DNA from: Reticulitermes lucifugus
Taxonomy: Eukaryota; Arthropoda; Insecta; Blattodea; Rhinotermitidae
Direction: 5' to 3'
NCBI GenBank assembly: GCA_026260175.1
Contig: JAKCWW010010101.1
Location: 1,447 to 22,123, forward strand
DNA: 20,677 nucleotides
Shown in pieces: positions 8,201 through 18,100 of this stretch. The position numbers and the translations under genes are program-made. Below the pieces are notes generated by a model that worked only from the letters and a program-made list of their open reading frames with translations, did not search any database and had not been told where the DNA came from. Positions within the stretch are counted from its first letter, which is position 1. Each line of letters opens with the position of its first letter.

Positions 8201-11200
8201 AAGAATCAGAGTCATATTATTAGTGAACACTAGGAAACATGACTGTAAAGTAAAATGGCAAGAATGAATTTCATTTAGCGTTGGAGTTCATTTTTCATGC
8301 AAATGCAAATGTGTGTGTGAATAAATAATGAACTGTGGTAAGAACAACTCTTATTCACTCATCAGCCATAATGAATCCATAGCACCAAGGTTAGGACTGA
8401 ACAGGGCTGTAACTTTGCTCCCCTTCTGTGCCTTCATGGCATGTTATAGAGAGAACTTTACTTTTACTATGACTACTACTACTACTACTACAATGTGGCA
8501 AGATTGATGGCTAAAAATCTGTATCATCTCACTATTGAGAAAATCTACCTGAATGCAAATTTTGTCTGAAAAAGGGGACATGTGGTAACCTGATTAATGG
8601 TGTGTCAGCAACTCAGACATGTAGCATCAATAATTCATCTGTCATATGTTTGTTTCATTAATGGTACTGTCAGTATCACAGACTTTTAGCATCCATAAAG
8701 TAGTCCTGTTTGTTTATGGCAAATTAATGGTGCTGTTGGTAGCTTACACATGTAGCATCAATAGGGTATATCCTGTTTCTTCATAGCTCATTAATGGTGA
8801 TGTTGGGATTTGAGGCGTGTAGCACTGATATTGTCTCCTATTTATTTACAGCTCATTATGATTGCTGTCAGCAGCACAGACATGTAATGTAAATAGAATA
8901 TTTCCTCAATAACTGGTTAAAAACAGAAATGCTTCTCACACCATTATACATGGTTGATTGTTAATTTCATCAGGAAGTTCCCTGCTGGTAAGGAACCCTG
9001 CAGTGCACTACCACATTTACAAAAGCACCTATCCTTGCATTATGTCATGATCAACCTTCCATTTCTTTGGCCTTGTTATGTTTTGCAGTCTCATACTGTC
9101 ACTTGTAGAGTCTTCCTTCTGGTTGGTAATGGAGAATTTGGAATGTCCTTCTTGAGTGGGGCATGCAAAGAAAATGTTTTGTCAAGTTAGATCTTAATTC
9201 TATATGAATTCCATGATTGGTTATGCATTCATTTCCTTCATTATGGCTGAAGCATACAAAATTTGGGTGCAGAGTAGGGATAGAAGAACCTTGGGACTCA
9301 TTTTTTCATGCACATTTATAGCTACCAAGTGGATGTATTCCTACACAGAGTTCTGTACTTGTCTAATACCCATATTTCCAGTGTATGGTCTCATTGCAAT
9401 TTCATTGTAGTTTTCCCCACCTATGAATTTGTCCTTACAAACAGTTTGTAACCTGTTGCTAAGAAGATGCTTAATACTGCCACTTCAACTTCTATGGCCC
9501 TTGACAACATTTACATAACTTTTGTTGCTTATCATAAAAAAATAAGCACGTCTATTCATTACTTTTCTGTTGTGAGATGTGTGATCTGATTTTTACATCA
9601 ATTTTTGCTGTTACATTTTCAAGAATGTTTCTTGGAAAGCAGTATTACAACAGAAAAATGAATACGCAAATGTATTTACTGCCACATCATCAACCAGCTG
9701 ATGTGAATTAGAATGCTGACTCATGAATGTCAGTCTGATGATGCTTGTACTCTTTGCGTAGTACTGTGGCATCACTGAGATTGCTGGTGCATTATGAACA
9801 TTAATTATTCCAATATTTCAGATGATGCAGACGATTCATCACCATATATTACTAGAGTATCATTTCCTGTGGCTATGTGGGATGTGGGTCAGTGTGACCC
9901 CAAGAAATGTTCTGGACGAAAGCTTTCCCGTCATGGACTTATCAAGACACTGAGGCTAGGTAAAAGCTTTGGTGGTGTTGTACTCACACCAGTGGGAGAA
10001 AAGGTATGAGACAGGGCACCTGCAAATATAATGTATGTGTAGAAGTCCTGTACATGCAGATTGGGCTGAAAGGTCATTGTTTTGCTTCAGTAGAAGAAAT
10101 TCAACAAAAAATAACAGCAGGTCTCACAGACATCCCAAAGTAGGACTTTTAGATGTCCTTCCAGCAATGGCAGTACCACCGGAGCAAGTGTGTATATGCA
10201 CAAGGGCAGTATGTTGAGGATGCGTAAGTTTCAGGAAGCTTTTAATCCTCCCATATATATCTCACACATTAAAATACATGATGTAAACCCCTCCAGGGAG
10301 GAAATGAAAAAAAAAAAGAGTGGTATTGGAGCACCTGACAAAGTATGCTCATACAATAGACTTAAGACACCACCCTGTTATACAGTTCTTGGTGCAAGGG
10401 TTTTGTATAGTAATACGTGGGAATCCTCTTACGAGATTTTAAGCTTGGTTTTTTGAAGCGCAATCCCGAAGTAATAGGAACTGATGTTGTTTTACTCACA
10501 AACAGGTGATGGAACCTTTGCTATGGACTTCAGTGTGTGTTTGCAGCACAAGCTGCTTGCCAGCTCAGCACGTCACAAACTACAGAAATGTTAGCCACTA
10601 TTAATTTTGGAGGCATAGGTTAATCCACCTAATACCATAATAAACTCCAAGAATGAATTACTGGGGATGTGCAAAACTGACTGATATTAAATTTTAGATG
10701 GAATTTAAGACATTAAAAGCATAACCAAATTTAATATTGGACAAAGAATGGTGCAGAATAAGGGCTCATCATTCATACTATTAAATGGCACATGCTTTCT
10801 AAGCCTAACAATCCAGTTAGTCCAAGAAAAATATGTATTAAATCATGCACCACTGTTGTATATGTTCCAGTGTATATCACCCAGTGACCGTGCTATCATT
10901 TCTGCACATGGTTTGGCAGTAGTGGACTGCTCGTGGGCAAAAATTGATGAGACACCATTCAAACAAATGAAATCAAGACATTGCCGTCTTCTACCATTTC
11001 TTGTCGCTGCCAACCCAATTAATTATGGACGGCCATGTCAGCTGTCATGTGTGGAGGCTCTTGCAGCTGCTCTTCACATCACGGGTACAATAAGTATTCA
11101 CCTCTGAGATGTCAGTAGTTTAAGCTGTTTAAGAAAGCCATTGAACACAACGGTTGACATCCTTGTGGTCTGATTCCTTAATACAAATTCCTCGTAATGT

Positions 11201-14200
11201 CACAGGCAGATGCTTCCTGTTGTATTTTGAATGAGTTTTTAATTCATACCATCACATGTTGTGAAGTACAGGTCTTTCATTTACTACAGCGTTTTGGGTT
11301 AGCAGAATTCAGAAGAGCTGTAGTTACTGACCTGTCATAAAAAGAGTTTATTCTGATATAAAATCGTTACATTAGGCTTTGGCACTGGCATTTTGTGTAG
11401 TTTATGGGAAGATCATTGACCTGAGTTCAGACAGTTAAATGTTTTATTTGACGGTTGAATGTAAACTCAGGTGAAAGCTAAGTTAGTATTTTGGGAGGGG
11501 GTTGGGTACAGTGTACATGTAAAGAAAAGAAGCGAAATATATGTACGGAAAAATCCTGCGTTAAAATATGTATCACTCACTAGGCACGGTCTCTGGGTAA
11601 AGGCAAAGCTGACTCCTATACATGATTTAGAATGATCATGCCAGCCAAGACAAAATTTCATTTCCTGGTCTGTCATGCCCACCTAGAGTGAGGAACACAC
11701 AAAGACTGGGGTCCAGAGTTCAGAATAGGTTTACATGCAAGTCTGAGTGGAAGAAGGTCAAGGAACTTAAATGGCAAGAGGAGCCATTTCACACTACAGT
11801 AAGCTTAGAGCTTGCCACGAGTCATGGGGTATGGCTGATTGTCTCCCCCTTAAACCACTACCCCCTTCCCCCTCAGGACATAGTGCTGCCAGCTCCCTTT
11901 TTGACTCCATACAGTGAGTGTATAGGGTAGCTTCTGCTGCACTGCAATTCCATTTACTGTGGCAACTCACCTTGTGAAGACACTTAGCAGTTGTTCCACA
12001 ATTTTCCGGTCAGCTGCACTTTCTTGGATATGGATCTTCTTTCTGCAGCTTCTGCAGGGTACCCGTTGAAGCACGGCAAGTTCATGTCCAAACATAAACT
12101 ATTGCTTCAACCCACAGCCACCATTACCAGAGATCATGTTGAAACATATAACAACAAATGTACAACACTATCCCTCATTTGTCTAATAGTCTCAGCACCA
12201 GTTAAATCAACAGTATATAATTAATAATGTTAAACTTGGTACATGTCTTGACGCTTTTAAAATAGCAAACTCTGTTAATGTGTATGTATATAATGTATAA
12301 TAGGACATACACTAAAAGAAAGTACATAGAACATATATACAAAGTTTACAGTATTTACAGTACCTGTGCACCCCCCTCAGGGATCAGGGAAAGGGGTCCT
12401 TGTGTGCTCTTCCCTAAGCTGCCATGCACAGATAATCAGGGAGATGTATGTGGCCAGGGTCCATAGTTCAAACCTCAGACCAAGCTTCCAAACATGAGAT
12501 GAACTGGAGATTTTGGTCAGTAATCAGTTTGTATAGTCATTAAGGCTGCTCTTACATGGGCCACTTAGTGCCTAGACACACCATTGCTGGCAACTGCCAG
12601 GCCACTGGGTCTTATGGAACCTCTCAGACTAGACACTGAACCACCAAGCTTGAACAAAACACCAGCCAAAATCATTGAGCCAGAAACAGGGGCCTCTACA
12701 TGCACCCTAGGAAGCCACAAATGAACCAAAAACATAGGCATCCTAACCAAAAAGGCCAAAACCATACAAACATAAAATAAACCACCATGGCTGTCCCTAC
12801 CTGCCCTGGGACACTTCCTTCTGGCTGGACCACTGGAGTAACAGTCTTATGACAGCATTCACACAAGCCACAGCACACACAATGTCAAACTGATACTCAG
12901 CTGGCATCACTGTAAGGTGCAGGCCTGGAGGACAAGTGTCTGTGATGTAAGAACTACACATGTCCTGCCAAGCCACTTGTGTGTCTATGGCTGGGACAAT
13001 AGTGGCTTGTTCACAGTGGCCCATGTGAAAGCAACCTAAGAAGAACATAATTAGTCTTGGGGTGACTTCTGACTGCTATTAAGACAGTTTGTATACACTT
13101 TTGTTAGCATCAGGCCTTAAGATCTGTCTTGCCATATATCTAGAACTTATAGAAGCATATACTCGTGTCTCTTCTTGCTGAACGATTTACTTCTATGGCA
13201 TATTACTTTATGCTTTTGACAAGAAAATTTTAATTTAAGGTTTCCAACAAGAAGCTCAGTTATACTTGAGCAAATTCAAATGGGGAAAATCTTTCATCAC
13301 TCTGAACCAGATGATGCTAGATGCATATGCTGCATGTGAAGGGGACAGTTCAGCTGTAGTTGCCATTCAGAATAAATATTTGGAAGAGGCCCGCCTAGAG
13401 AAAGAGTCACGTTACCGAGGTAAGCGTGTAAAACGAGTTTGGAAGAGACCTTATAAAGCTTACTTCCCCACTGCATACAGTTCTAGATGCCCAGATCTAT
13501 TAATATTATTATTAAAATAAGAATTATTGTTTTATTTTACTTTTTGGAAGAACTTATTACCTAAGTGCAGACTCTGCACACATTCAGTTTATTCGATAAA
13601 AACCTGTAAGTTTCCCGCAAGCACCATGTTTTAACCACTGATTTACAAACAGTACCTCATACATAATATGTAGGTATGTTTATGAATATCTCTATACCAC
13701 ATTTCACATGCCTAGCTCCAGTGATTATCACCATAAAACTAAACGGCACAGAAAATTTTTGCACGATGTTATTGTACACCTGCAAAAATATGACCTTGAC
13801 AAAAGTTGCATATTTTTCATATACCTATTACCATCATTTCACGACCCTAGTGTTAGTGTTGCTTCACCTTGTAATGCAGGTTTTCCACATTATTACTCAT
13901 CATATAAAAGTATGTGTTACTGTGTTGGAGTGTCCTCCAACAGTATAAAGTTAATATCAAGTTTTGTGAAAATAGGTCAAATGGTTCAGGAGCAGAAAGG
14001 TAGATGTGATTGCACATCCTTACACAGAGCAAGGTGATTTCATAAACTTCCTCCTCTCCAGGAAAATGGACTAAAAATGTTTTCTGTCGAGTATTAGAAT
14101 GTTCAATGCTGCTACCATAAAAGCCCGTAGTGGTATAATTCCTGACTCATTGCAAACAATTCAACACAAAAATAAAGATAAGTATAATTAGACTCGGCCC

Positions 14201-15028
14201 TGTTTCCTACCATTCTCATATATTCCCTTACAATCTAAAATAACAACTTCCTAGACATTGTGATAAATGCTAGAGGCCTTTGCTCTTGTGGGATGTTAAG
14301 TGGCGTAGGTTGGTAGTTGACCACTGACTTTTTGGTACAACCTATTGGTTCTATCTTCGAGGGTCAATCAGCCCAAGACTCATCCTTGAAGGTGGGACCA
14401 ATAGGTTGTCCCAAAAAGCTGGTAACCTACTACCAATCTATGCCATGTAACATCCCAGAAGAGCAAAGGCCTCAACTACACCTCGATGGAAGCCCGTAAC
14501 CTTGCACCATAAATGCTAGTTTAAAAATACATTTTGAGATTCAAAACTTGTGTTTGAAGTTCATATTGTGCCCTTCCTTGTTATGACACCATGTATTCTG
14601 GTAGGTGAGTGCCAACATTATGAGGAACATACTGCTTACATCAACCCTTTAAAATGAAGGTATATGTTACTCTGTAATATTGAACCCACCCACCACAGTA
14701 CGTGGTATCATAACTCAAAAGGATCACAGTATGAAACTTCACCATATTGAAAAACTCAAATCTTGTCTTTAATGTGACCCAAAACATATATGAGACATGA
14801 AGTTGTAACACTGCAGTCTTTTGGTTACCACTCCCTGTCTGTTTATCACATTAATGTATCCCACACAGGCACTCACACACTCAGCAAGCACATTATTTTG
14901 TTACACTGTCTGTATAGAAGTGTTTCATGCACTCATACAACTTACTGTTCTCTGCAGATGTTCCAGATTTTCCATCATCATCATCATCATCATCTGCATC
15001 AGAACATGAAGAACGCACAGAAGATTAA
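5076..15028 (+). CDS. TSR3: TSR3, 18S rRNA aminocarboxypropyltransferase (complete, 5 exons)
   Basis: TSR3 transfers the aminocarboxypropyl group of S-adenosylmethionine to N1-methylpseudouridine in helix 31 of 18S rRNA, a late step in making the small ribosomal subunit. Exons are 5076-5223, 9822-10003, 10871-11084, 13240-13419 and 14958-15028: 795 bases, 264 residues and TAA. Residues 1-60 are a charged, basic then acidic tail ([12 protein letters not shown]). Residues 68-102 hold the RLI-like segment [20 protein letters not shown]. Residues 127-176 hold [31 protein letters not shown] and LSCVEAL of the DUF367 SPOUT-like fold. Residues 192-204 hold [13 protein letters not shown]. The tail is seven serines then acidic residues. 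All junction phases fit (1, 0, 1, 1) with GT..AG introns. Human and yeast proteins are a little over 300 residues; the shortfall is mostly in the C-terminal tail. No break is seen. Confidence 0.94.
5318..5630 (-). pseudogene. LINE reverse-transcriptase ORF, C-terminal fragment, frameshifted
   Basis: On the minus strand three frames in succession match the widespread C-terminal tail of insect non-LTR retrotransposon ORF2. First is [20 protein letters not shown] then GKPQ. Next, in another frame, is [15 protein letters not shown]. Then, in a third frame, comes [20 protein letters not shown] followed by IKLQVP and stop. Known relatives read roughly RWAGHVARMGE, RRRWEDNIK and DWIDLAQDRDRWRALV. 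At least two frameshifts and one stop show it is dead. The clade is not assigned. It lies within about 100 bases of the TSR3 exon 1 donor. Confidence 0.8.
5990..6208 (+). repeat. Probable retroelement 3' end with (ATACA)n tail
   Basis: Sequence ending GATTTCTAGGATGAAATACA and then a simple AATAC/AATAT run (about 6179-6205) looks like a LINE or SINE 3' untranslated tail in plus orientation. It abuts the hAT remnant. No body domain or target-site duplication is seen. Confidence 0.35.
6215..7160 (-). pseudogene. hAT-superfamily (ZBED/DUF4371-like) transposase remnant
   Basis: Reading down the minus strand, disjoint frames give collinear pieces of the hAT transposase family recalled from animal ZBED-like proteins. 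They are: HAAKGTLAF with [11 protein letters not shown] (7060-7130); [18 protein letters not shown] (6890-6950); [19 protein letters not shown] (6685-6745); [19 protein letters not shown] (6505-6570); [16 protein letters not shown] (6430-6480); and [17 protein letters not shown] (6350-6405). Relatives carry TDASNH, CIAFTGDNCNTMFGG and [14 protein letters not shown] at these places. Several stops and frameshifts show an old inactive copy. It lies in TSR3 intron 1, antisense to the gene. Terminal inverted repeats were not found. Confidence 0.82.
8374..8467 (+). repeat. 3' fragment of the same SINE family (copy C)
   Basis: TAGCACCAAGGTTAGGACTG, then CCTTCATGGCATGTTATAGA and GAACTTTAC match the 3' third of copies A and B. 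The head is missing, as is usual for 5'-truncated insertions. It runs into an ACT trinucleotide repeat (about 8471-8490). Confidence 0.75.
8593..8918 (+). repeat. Diverged minisatellite, five units of about 66 bp
   Basis: Each unit begins ATTAATGGTGCTGTCAG (consensus by eye) and contains ATGTAGCATCAATA about 30 bases later. Unit starts are 8593, 8657, 8723, 8790 and 8855, so spacing is 64-67. The fifth unit is the most degraded (ATTATGATTGCTGTCAG). It lies in TSR3 intron 1 and no frame across it is conserved. Confidence 0.85.
9822..10003 (+). CDS. TSR3: TSR3 exon 2 (RLI-like N-terminal domain)
   Basis: Acceptor ATATTTCAG ends at 9821 and donor AAG|GTATGA follows 10003. It encodes [20 protein letters not shown], then the diagnostic [11 protein letters not shown] and [12 protein letters not shown]. 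An ATG at 9794 keeps this frame open upstream, but it lies in the intron. Confidence 0.93.
10004..10870 (+). other. TSR3 intron 2
   Basis: Bounded by GTATGA and TTCCAG. AT-rich with an A-run at 10308-10318. Short open frames at 10035-10217 and 10190-10456 have no recognisable content. Confidence 0.8.
10871..11084 (+). CDS. TSR3: TSR3 exon 3 (DUF367 core)
   Basis: Acceptor ATGTTCCAG ends at 10870 and donor ACGG|GTACAA follows 11084. It encodes [44 protein letters not shown] and [14 protein letters not shown] plus one base. It joins so that the sequence reads GEK|CISPSDR, as in other family members (SPADR in human). Confidence 0.95.
12640..12786 (-). pseudogene. ND4: NUMT: fragment of mitochondrial ND4
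   Basis: On the minus strand one uninterrupted frame of 49 codons reads [44 protein letters not shown] then GG, the highly conserved core of NADH dehydrogenase subunit 4 (complex I, inner mitochondrial membrane). It stops matching directly after KLGG, before the usual YG, so the edge is sharp. It lies in a nuclear intron antisense to TSR3, so it is a nuclear copy. The codons between the pieces, where ND4 has lysine (LVxMP and LPxVH), are both AGG. The G/T-rich strand bias fits a gene coded on the minority strand of an insect mitochondrial genome. Confidence 0.9.
12787..13060. other. GC-richer unassigned segment beside the NUMT
   Basis: A minus-strand open frame of 83 codons (13048-12797) starting [12 protein letters not shown] spans it. 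I recognise no family. A stretch reading AATGCTGTCATA on the minus strand near 12862-12851 recurs near 16312-16301 in a similar local context, hinting at a shared repeat. I do not call it a gene. Confidence 0.35.
13240..13419 (+). CDS. TSR3: TSR3 exon 4
   Basis: Acceptor TTTAAG ends at 13239 and donor CGAG|GTAAGC follows 13419. The split codon G+GT gives Gly, then [18 protein letters not shown] and LDAYAAC follow, matching the conserved FKWG motif of TSR3. Confidence 0.93.
13420..14957 (+). other. TSR3 intron 4
   Basis: Bounded by GTAAGC and CTGCAG. It holds a foldback element at 14271-14508. The 13676-14037 stretch has overlapping open frames in two phases; a segment near 13960-14003 (AAGTTTTGTGAAAATAGGTC) resembles sequence often seen in insect transposable elements, but I cannot name it. 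The rest is AT-rich and blank. Confidence 0.7.
14263..14519. mobile_element. Foldback/MITE-like element with 11-bp flanking duplication
   Basis: Two arms of about 90 bases (14272-14363 and 14384-14473) are reverse complements at roughly 80 percent by eye. Both contain GAGGCCTTTGCTCTT, GGGATGTTA and ACAACCTATTGGT when read inward. The loop is about 20 bases. The 11-mer ATAAATGCTAG occurs at 14263-14273 and 14509-14519, looking like a target-site duplication. About 35 bases (14474-14508) on the right are not part of the arms. No coding sequence inside. Confidence 0.7.
14958..15028 (+). CDS. TSR3: TSR3 exon 5 (Ser-rich acidic tail and stop)
   Basis: Acceptor TTCTCTGCAG ends at 14957. The split codon G+AT gives Asp, then VPDFP, seven serines (six from a TCA run, one TCT) and [10 protein letters not shown] before TAA at 15026-15028. 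A short acidic, serine-rich C-terminus is usual in TSR3. Confidence 0.88.
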
Positions 15029-15088
15029 AGCAAATTTGCCCAATACTTAAAAAGCCAGCAGTGCCAATGTGTAGTCACTCTCAAGTTA

Positions 15089-15094
15089 AATAAA
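15089..15094 (+). terminator. TSR3 polyadenylation signal AATAAA
   Basis: AATAAA about 60 bases after the TSR3 stop codon, the first such hexamer downstream. The 3' untranslated region would be short, ending near 15105-15120. Confidence 0.6.
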
Positions 15095-15109
15095 AATCTT
15101 ATCAGAAGA

Positions 15110-18100
15110 TTTGAGGCCATACTCAATTTATCACGCTGCCTCCCACAAATGTTCACTGTAAGTCACCTAAACCCAAAAACTGAATTATGTTTTTTTACTT
15201 ATGTACGTTCTTACAACAATTTTGAGACAACTGTTGTATTTCTTCCTTGCATACTTCTGTCACCACTGTTGCAGATCCTTCTTTGGTGTACATCAATAAA
15301 CACATCCCTTGGATGAAGAAAGAGACCAGAACAGTATGAGGCTGCATCTGGTAGTAACACGATGGAGTACAGGTCGCACCTCCCGAATCTGGAATTTCCA
15401 TATCCCACGTGATTTAACGAAAACCACGAAGAAAAACTATGATAATCACAGATCAAGTTGTGTGCCTTTGTCTTGGTTTGTCAGAAGTTTGGTCTTTTTT
15501 TTTTCTCATCTCAGTTGCATATTTGTTGTGAACTTCATAAATCTTAACATGTTTTGGTAATGCAGTGTGTTCTGGGGCAAGTTGGCAACACTGCAGAAGA
15601 GACTGTTTACCATTTCTTTTTTCTTTTTGGTGCTTCGTATACGTATTGCCTTGTAGTAATGTGTTTTCGTACAGTAATATGCCGACCACCCATGGTTCAG
15701 AAAATTCCCTGGTCCAGTGCCAGCCAGGTCTCGTGGAAGCTGGATTACGGAGGTGTGACCTGTACTAGCAGACTTCAAAATGTGGCACAACAGCTGTTTG
15801 GACAGAGCAACCAACCACATCTCTGAGGTGATGTTAGTTGACAACAGGTTACCACTTAACACCAAGCTTAGCCATTCACATCCTTCAATTCAGGCATAAC
15901 ACTCCCTACTTATATGAATCTACAAATTGCCAGCAGTACACTTCACTGGACTCCATGTCACCTACATCCTACAGTTTATAACAGGACTACATCCACAAAG
16001 TCCTTGTCATTTTTCATGACTTTATCATGAGTCTCACAAACCTTATGGTCCTCCTACCTAAGTCACATGACTGCAACTACCTTGTAAGCAGACGAAAACT
16101 GGCACCTCCACTGCGCCAACTGAAGAAGCACACTGATCTATGCACACATGACTTCGTGCACTCTCCCAACTCGTGACAACACCTAGGCTTGCTAACGTTA
16201 CCTGCGCCTAAAGCTGGAGACTTTGTGGAATTACTCCTGCTATACTTACAATATTACTCATCAACAACAGCAGGAACCACTTGCAGTGAGTGAGGCCATA
16301 GTATGACAGCATTCAGGCACGCTTGTGGATGGGAAGGGGGTAAAGAAGATGGAGTCAGGTGGAAGGTCCAAATCACGAAAACTAAATAAAATTGGTAGTT
16401 CCTGTATTTCAAGAAGATATGGAGGAATATGAAGGGAATTTCTGGCCAGTAAGAACCAAACACTCACAGAGCAAACTGTCTTAAATTTCATGTATTACAG
16501 AAAGTGCAGAATACATTATGAAATAAAAGACTCAACTTCCTGTAGCCAAGTTAAATTTGCAAGACATTAAAAAAAATACATTACAAAACTTTTGTGAATA
16601 TTTTACTTCACCAACCCTTACATTACATTAAACTATTTTAAAACGTGCTGGGCATTTTTGATCATTTAACCTGGCATGAACGTCACAAGGATTCCAGTGG
16701 CAATAGCAGATCTGCATACTTACATTAATTCACAAGCCTATTTGAAGATTATGATAACTTACCAATGTGTTCATAACATTAATTTAAAACCATATCTTTC
16801 CTCTGTCTGTACAAATGGTAGGGTATCTACTTCCATTCACAACATATTACACATACAGCAGTGATTTTACAGAGTGGTAAATGTATATGTATGGTGCCAT
16901 AATGCAAAGTTAAATACTTTCTATGTTCCTGTACACATATAAAATTCTACAGAACCCACAGTCAATCCACTCCTGAAACTGTTATGGGCTTATCTCGATA
17001 TACTGTAAATCTGAATCTCCCCAGTATGACAATGTCTTATAATCCAATGTGCTATGCCCTAGCAGAGAAATGAAATTTAAGGAGAAAGTCAATCTGGCAA
17101 AATTTTCACTATATTTGGGGTACAAATTGTACAAACAAATATGAGACTACTTTCCTTCTTGTACTTATTGACAGACACTACATCTACCTAAACAACTAAT
17201 AATAATTCAAGAAACACTGAAGATACAGTACAGTTATAAGTATACTAACTAGTGAGAAACTGAAGTGGCGAACTCGATCCTTCAGACAGATGAACTCTTA
17301 CAGCAATTTTTATACACTGTGTAATTCACATACAGTCACAGTAAATGAAGACACAGAATGCACTACTGAATCCTCTCCATTCACTGCCACAATGCAGCCC
17401 ATAAATATCAAATTTGTAAGGCATATCAGGTCTGTAATATTATTAGTAGTTGCCTTACAATACTCAAAACCACTGTATAACAAATGAAGGACTAAAGGAC
17501 TATTACTAATTTTATTTTATAGAACAAATGATGCATGTCTGTGTGCCAAGTTTTGTAAATGGAGATGTAAAATCCAGTAGTAGTTCAAGTATGAGACAAA
17601 AATCAAAATGTGTCAATTAAAAACTGCAGCAATGCAATGACATACAAGCATGAAGTTGATGGTGTATTAATATTACATCCTGTATCAATACTGTACCAAT
17701 ATGGTTCATAGTGACAAGGTGTAAGTGAAAACAATATGAACACATTACCCCAAACACTTACCAAGAGACTCATGGAAGGTAAGGAGAATTAGAATGGCAT
17801 TTCAACTTAACATTAAGAAACCGATAGACATTTGAAAATTGCTGGAGGTTTCTTTTGCTCTGAATTCACAGTGTGATCTGTTATGAGACATGAATGTATG
17901 TATGCATGCATGCACAGCTTGTCTCATGAAAAACTGAAAGAATAATTATGAATAACACCAAGAGATTCTCATACAGTAAAATGTGCCAAACTCCCACCAC
18001 TCCTCCACAGCAAAAATCACTTGAATATCTCTTGTGCTCTTAAGATACTTCACAACTTTGCAACACAAGAAAAAATAAAAAAATTCTTTCAAAATATCTT

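Larger units (their letters stand above)
5224..9821 (+). other. TSR3 intron 1 (4.6 kb, repeat-rich)
   Basis: Bounded by GTAGGA and TTTCAG. It contains, left to right, a LINE 3' fragment, a retroelement-like tail, an hAT transposase remnant, a SINE fragment and a diverged minisatellite. The stretches 5630-6000, 7190-8370 and 8920-9820 hold only short unremarkable open frames and homopolymer runs (poly-T near 7742, C-run then A-run near 7840-7860). Confidence 0.75.
11085..13239 (+). other. TSR3 intron 3, carries an ND4 NUMT
   Basis: Bounded by GTACAA and TTTAAG. The stretch 11085-12360 shows nothing recognisable. From about 12360 to 13040 base composition is richer in G and C than around it; it includes the mitochondrial fragment at 12640-12786 and unassigned, probably repeat-derived sequence on both sides. 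Confidence 0.75.

Noticed and set aside
8593-8918. CRISPR-like array
   Set aside because: Repeat units are diverged tandem copies without identical repeats and unique spacers, and the DNA is from an animal nucleus.
9204-9410. Hydrophobic 68-codon open frame
   Set aside because: Hydrophobic runs are common in AT-rich intron sequence; no family, no splice context, inside TSR3 intron 1.
9794-9821. ATG at 9794 as the TSR3 start codon
   Set aside because: The segment before 9822 reads as intron end with a good acceptor, and the upstream exon at 5076 joins in the right phase.
10748-10870. Upstream part of the open frame that contains TSR3 exon 3
   Set aside because: It lies before the TTCCAG acceptor and shows no TSR3 similarity.
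12797-13048. 83-codon minus-strand open frame next to the NUMT as a gene
   Set aside because: No recognisable family and likely repeat-derived; also checked as more mitochondrial sequence, without a match.
13420-13520. Read-through of the TSR3 frame past 13419 to a stop at 13520
   Set aside because: GTAAGC at 13420 is a strong donor and the read-through peptide has no family match, while the exon at 14958 joins in phase.
13676-14037. Two overlapping open frames of 90 and 109 codons
   Set aside because: They overlap in different phases, lack recognisable domains, and lie inside TSR3 intron 4; more likely repeat-derived noncoding sequence.
15506-15865. 119-codon open frame on the minus strand
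   Set aside because: Overlaps open frames on the other strand and part of an inverted repeat family; no domain recognised.
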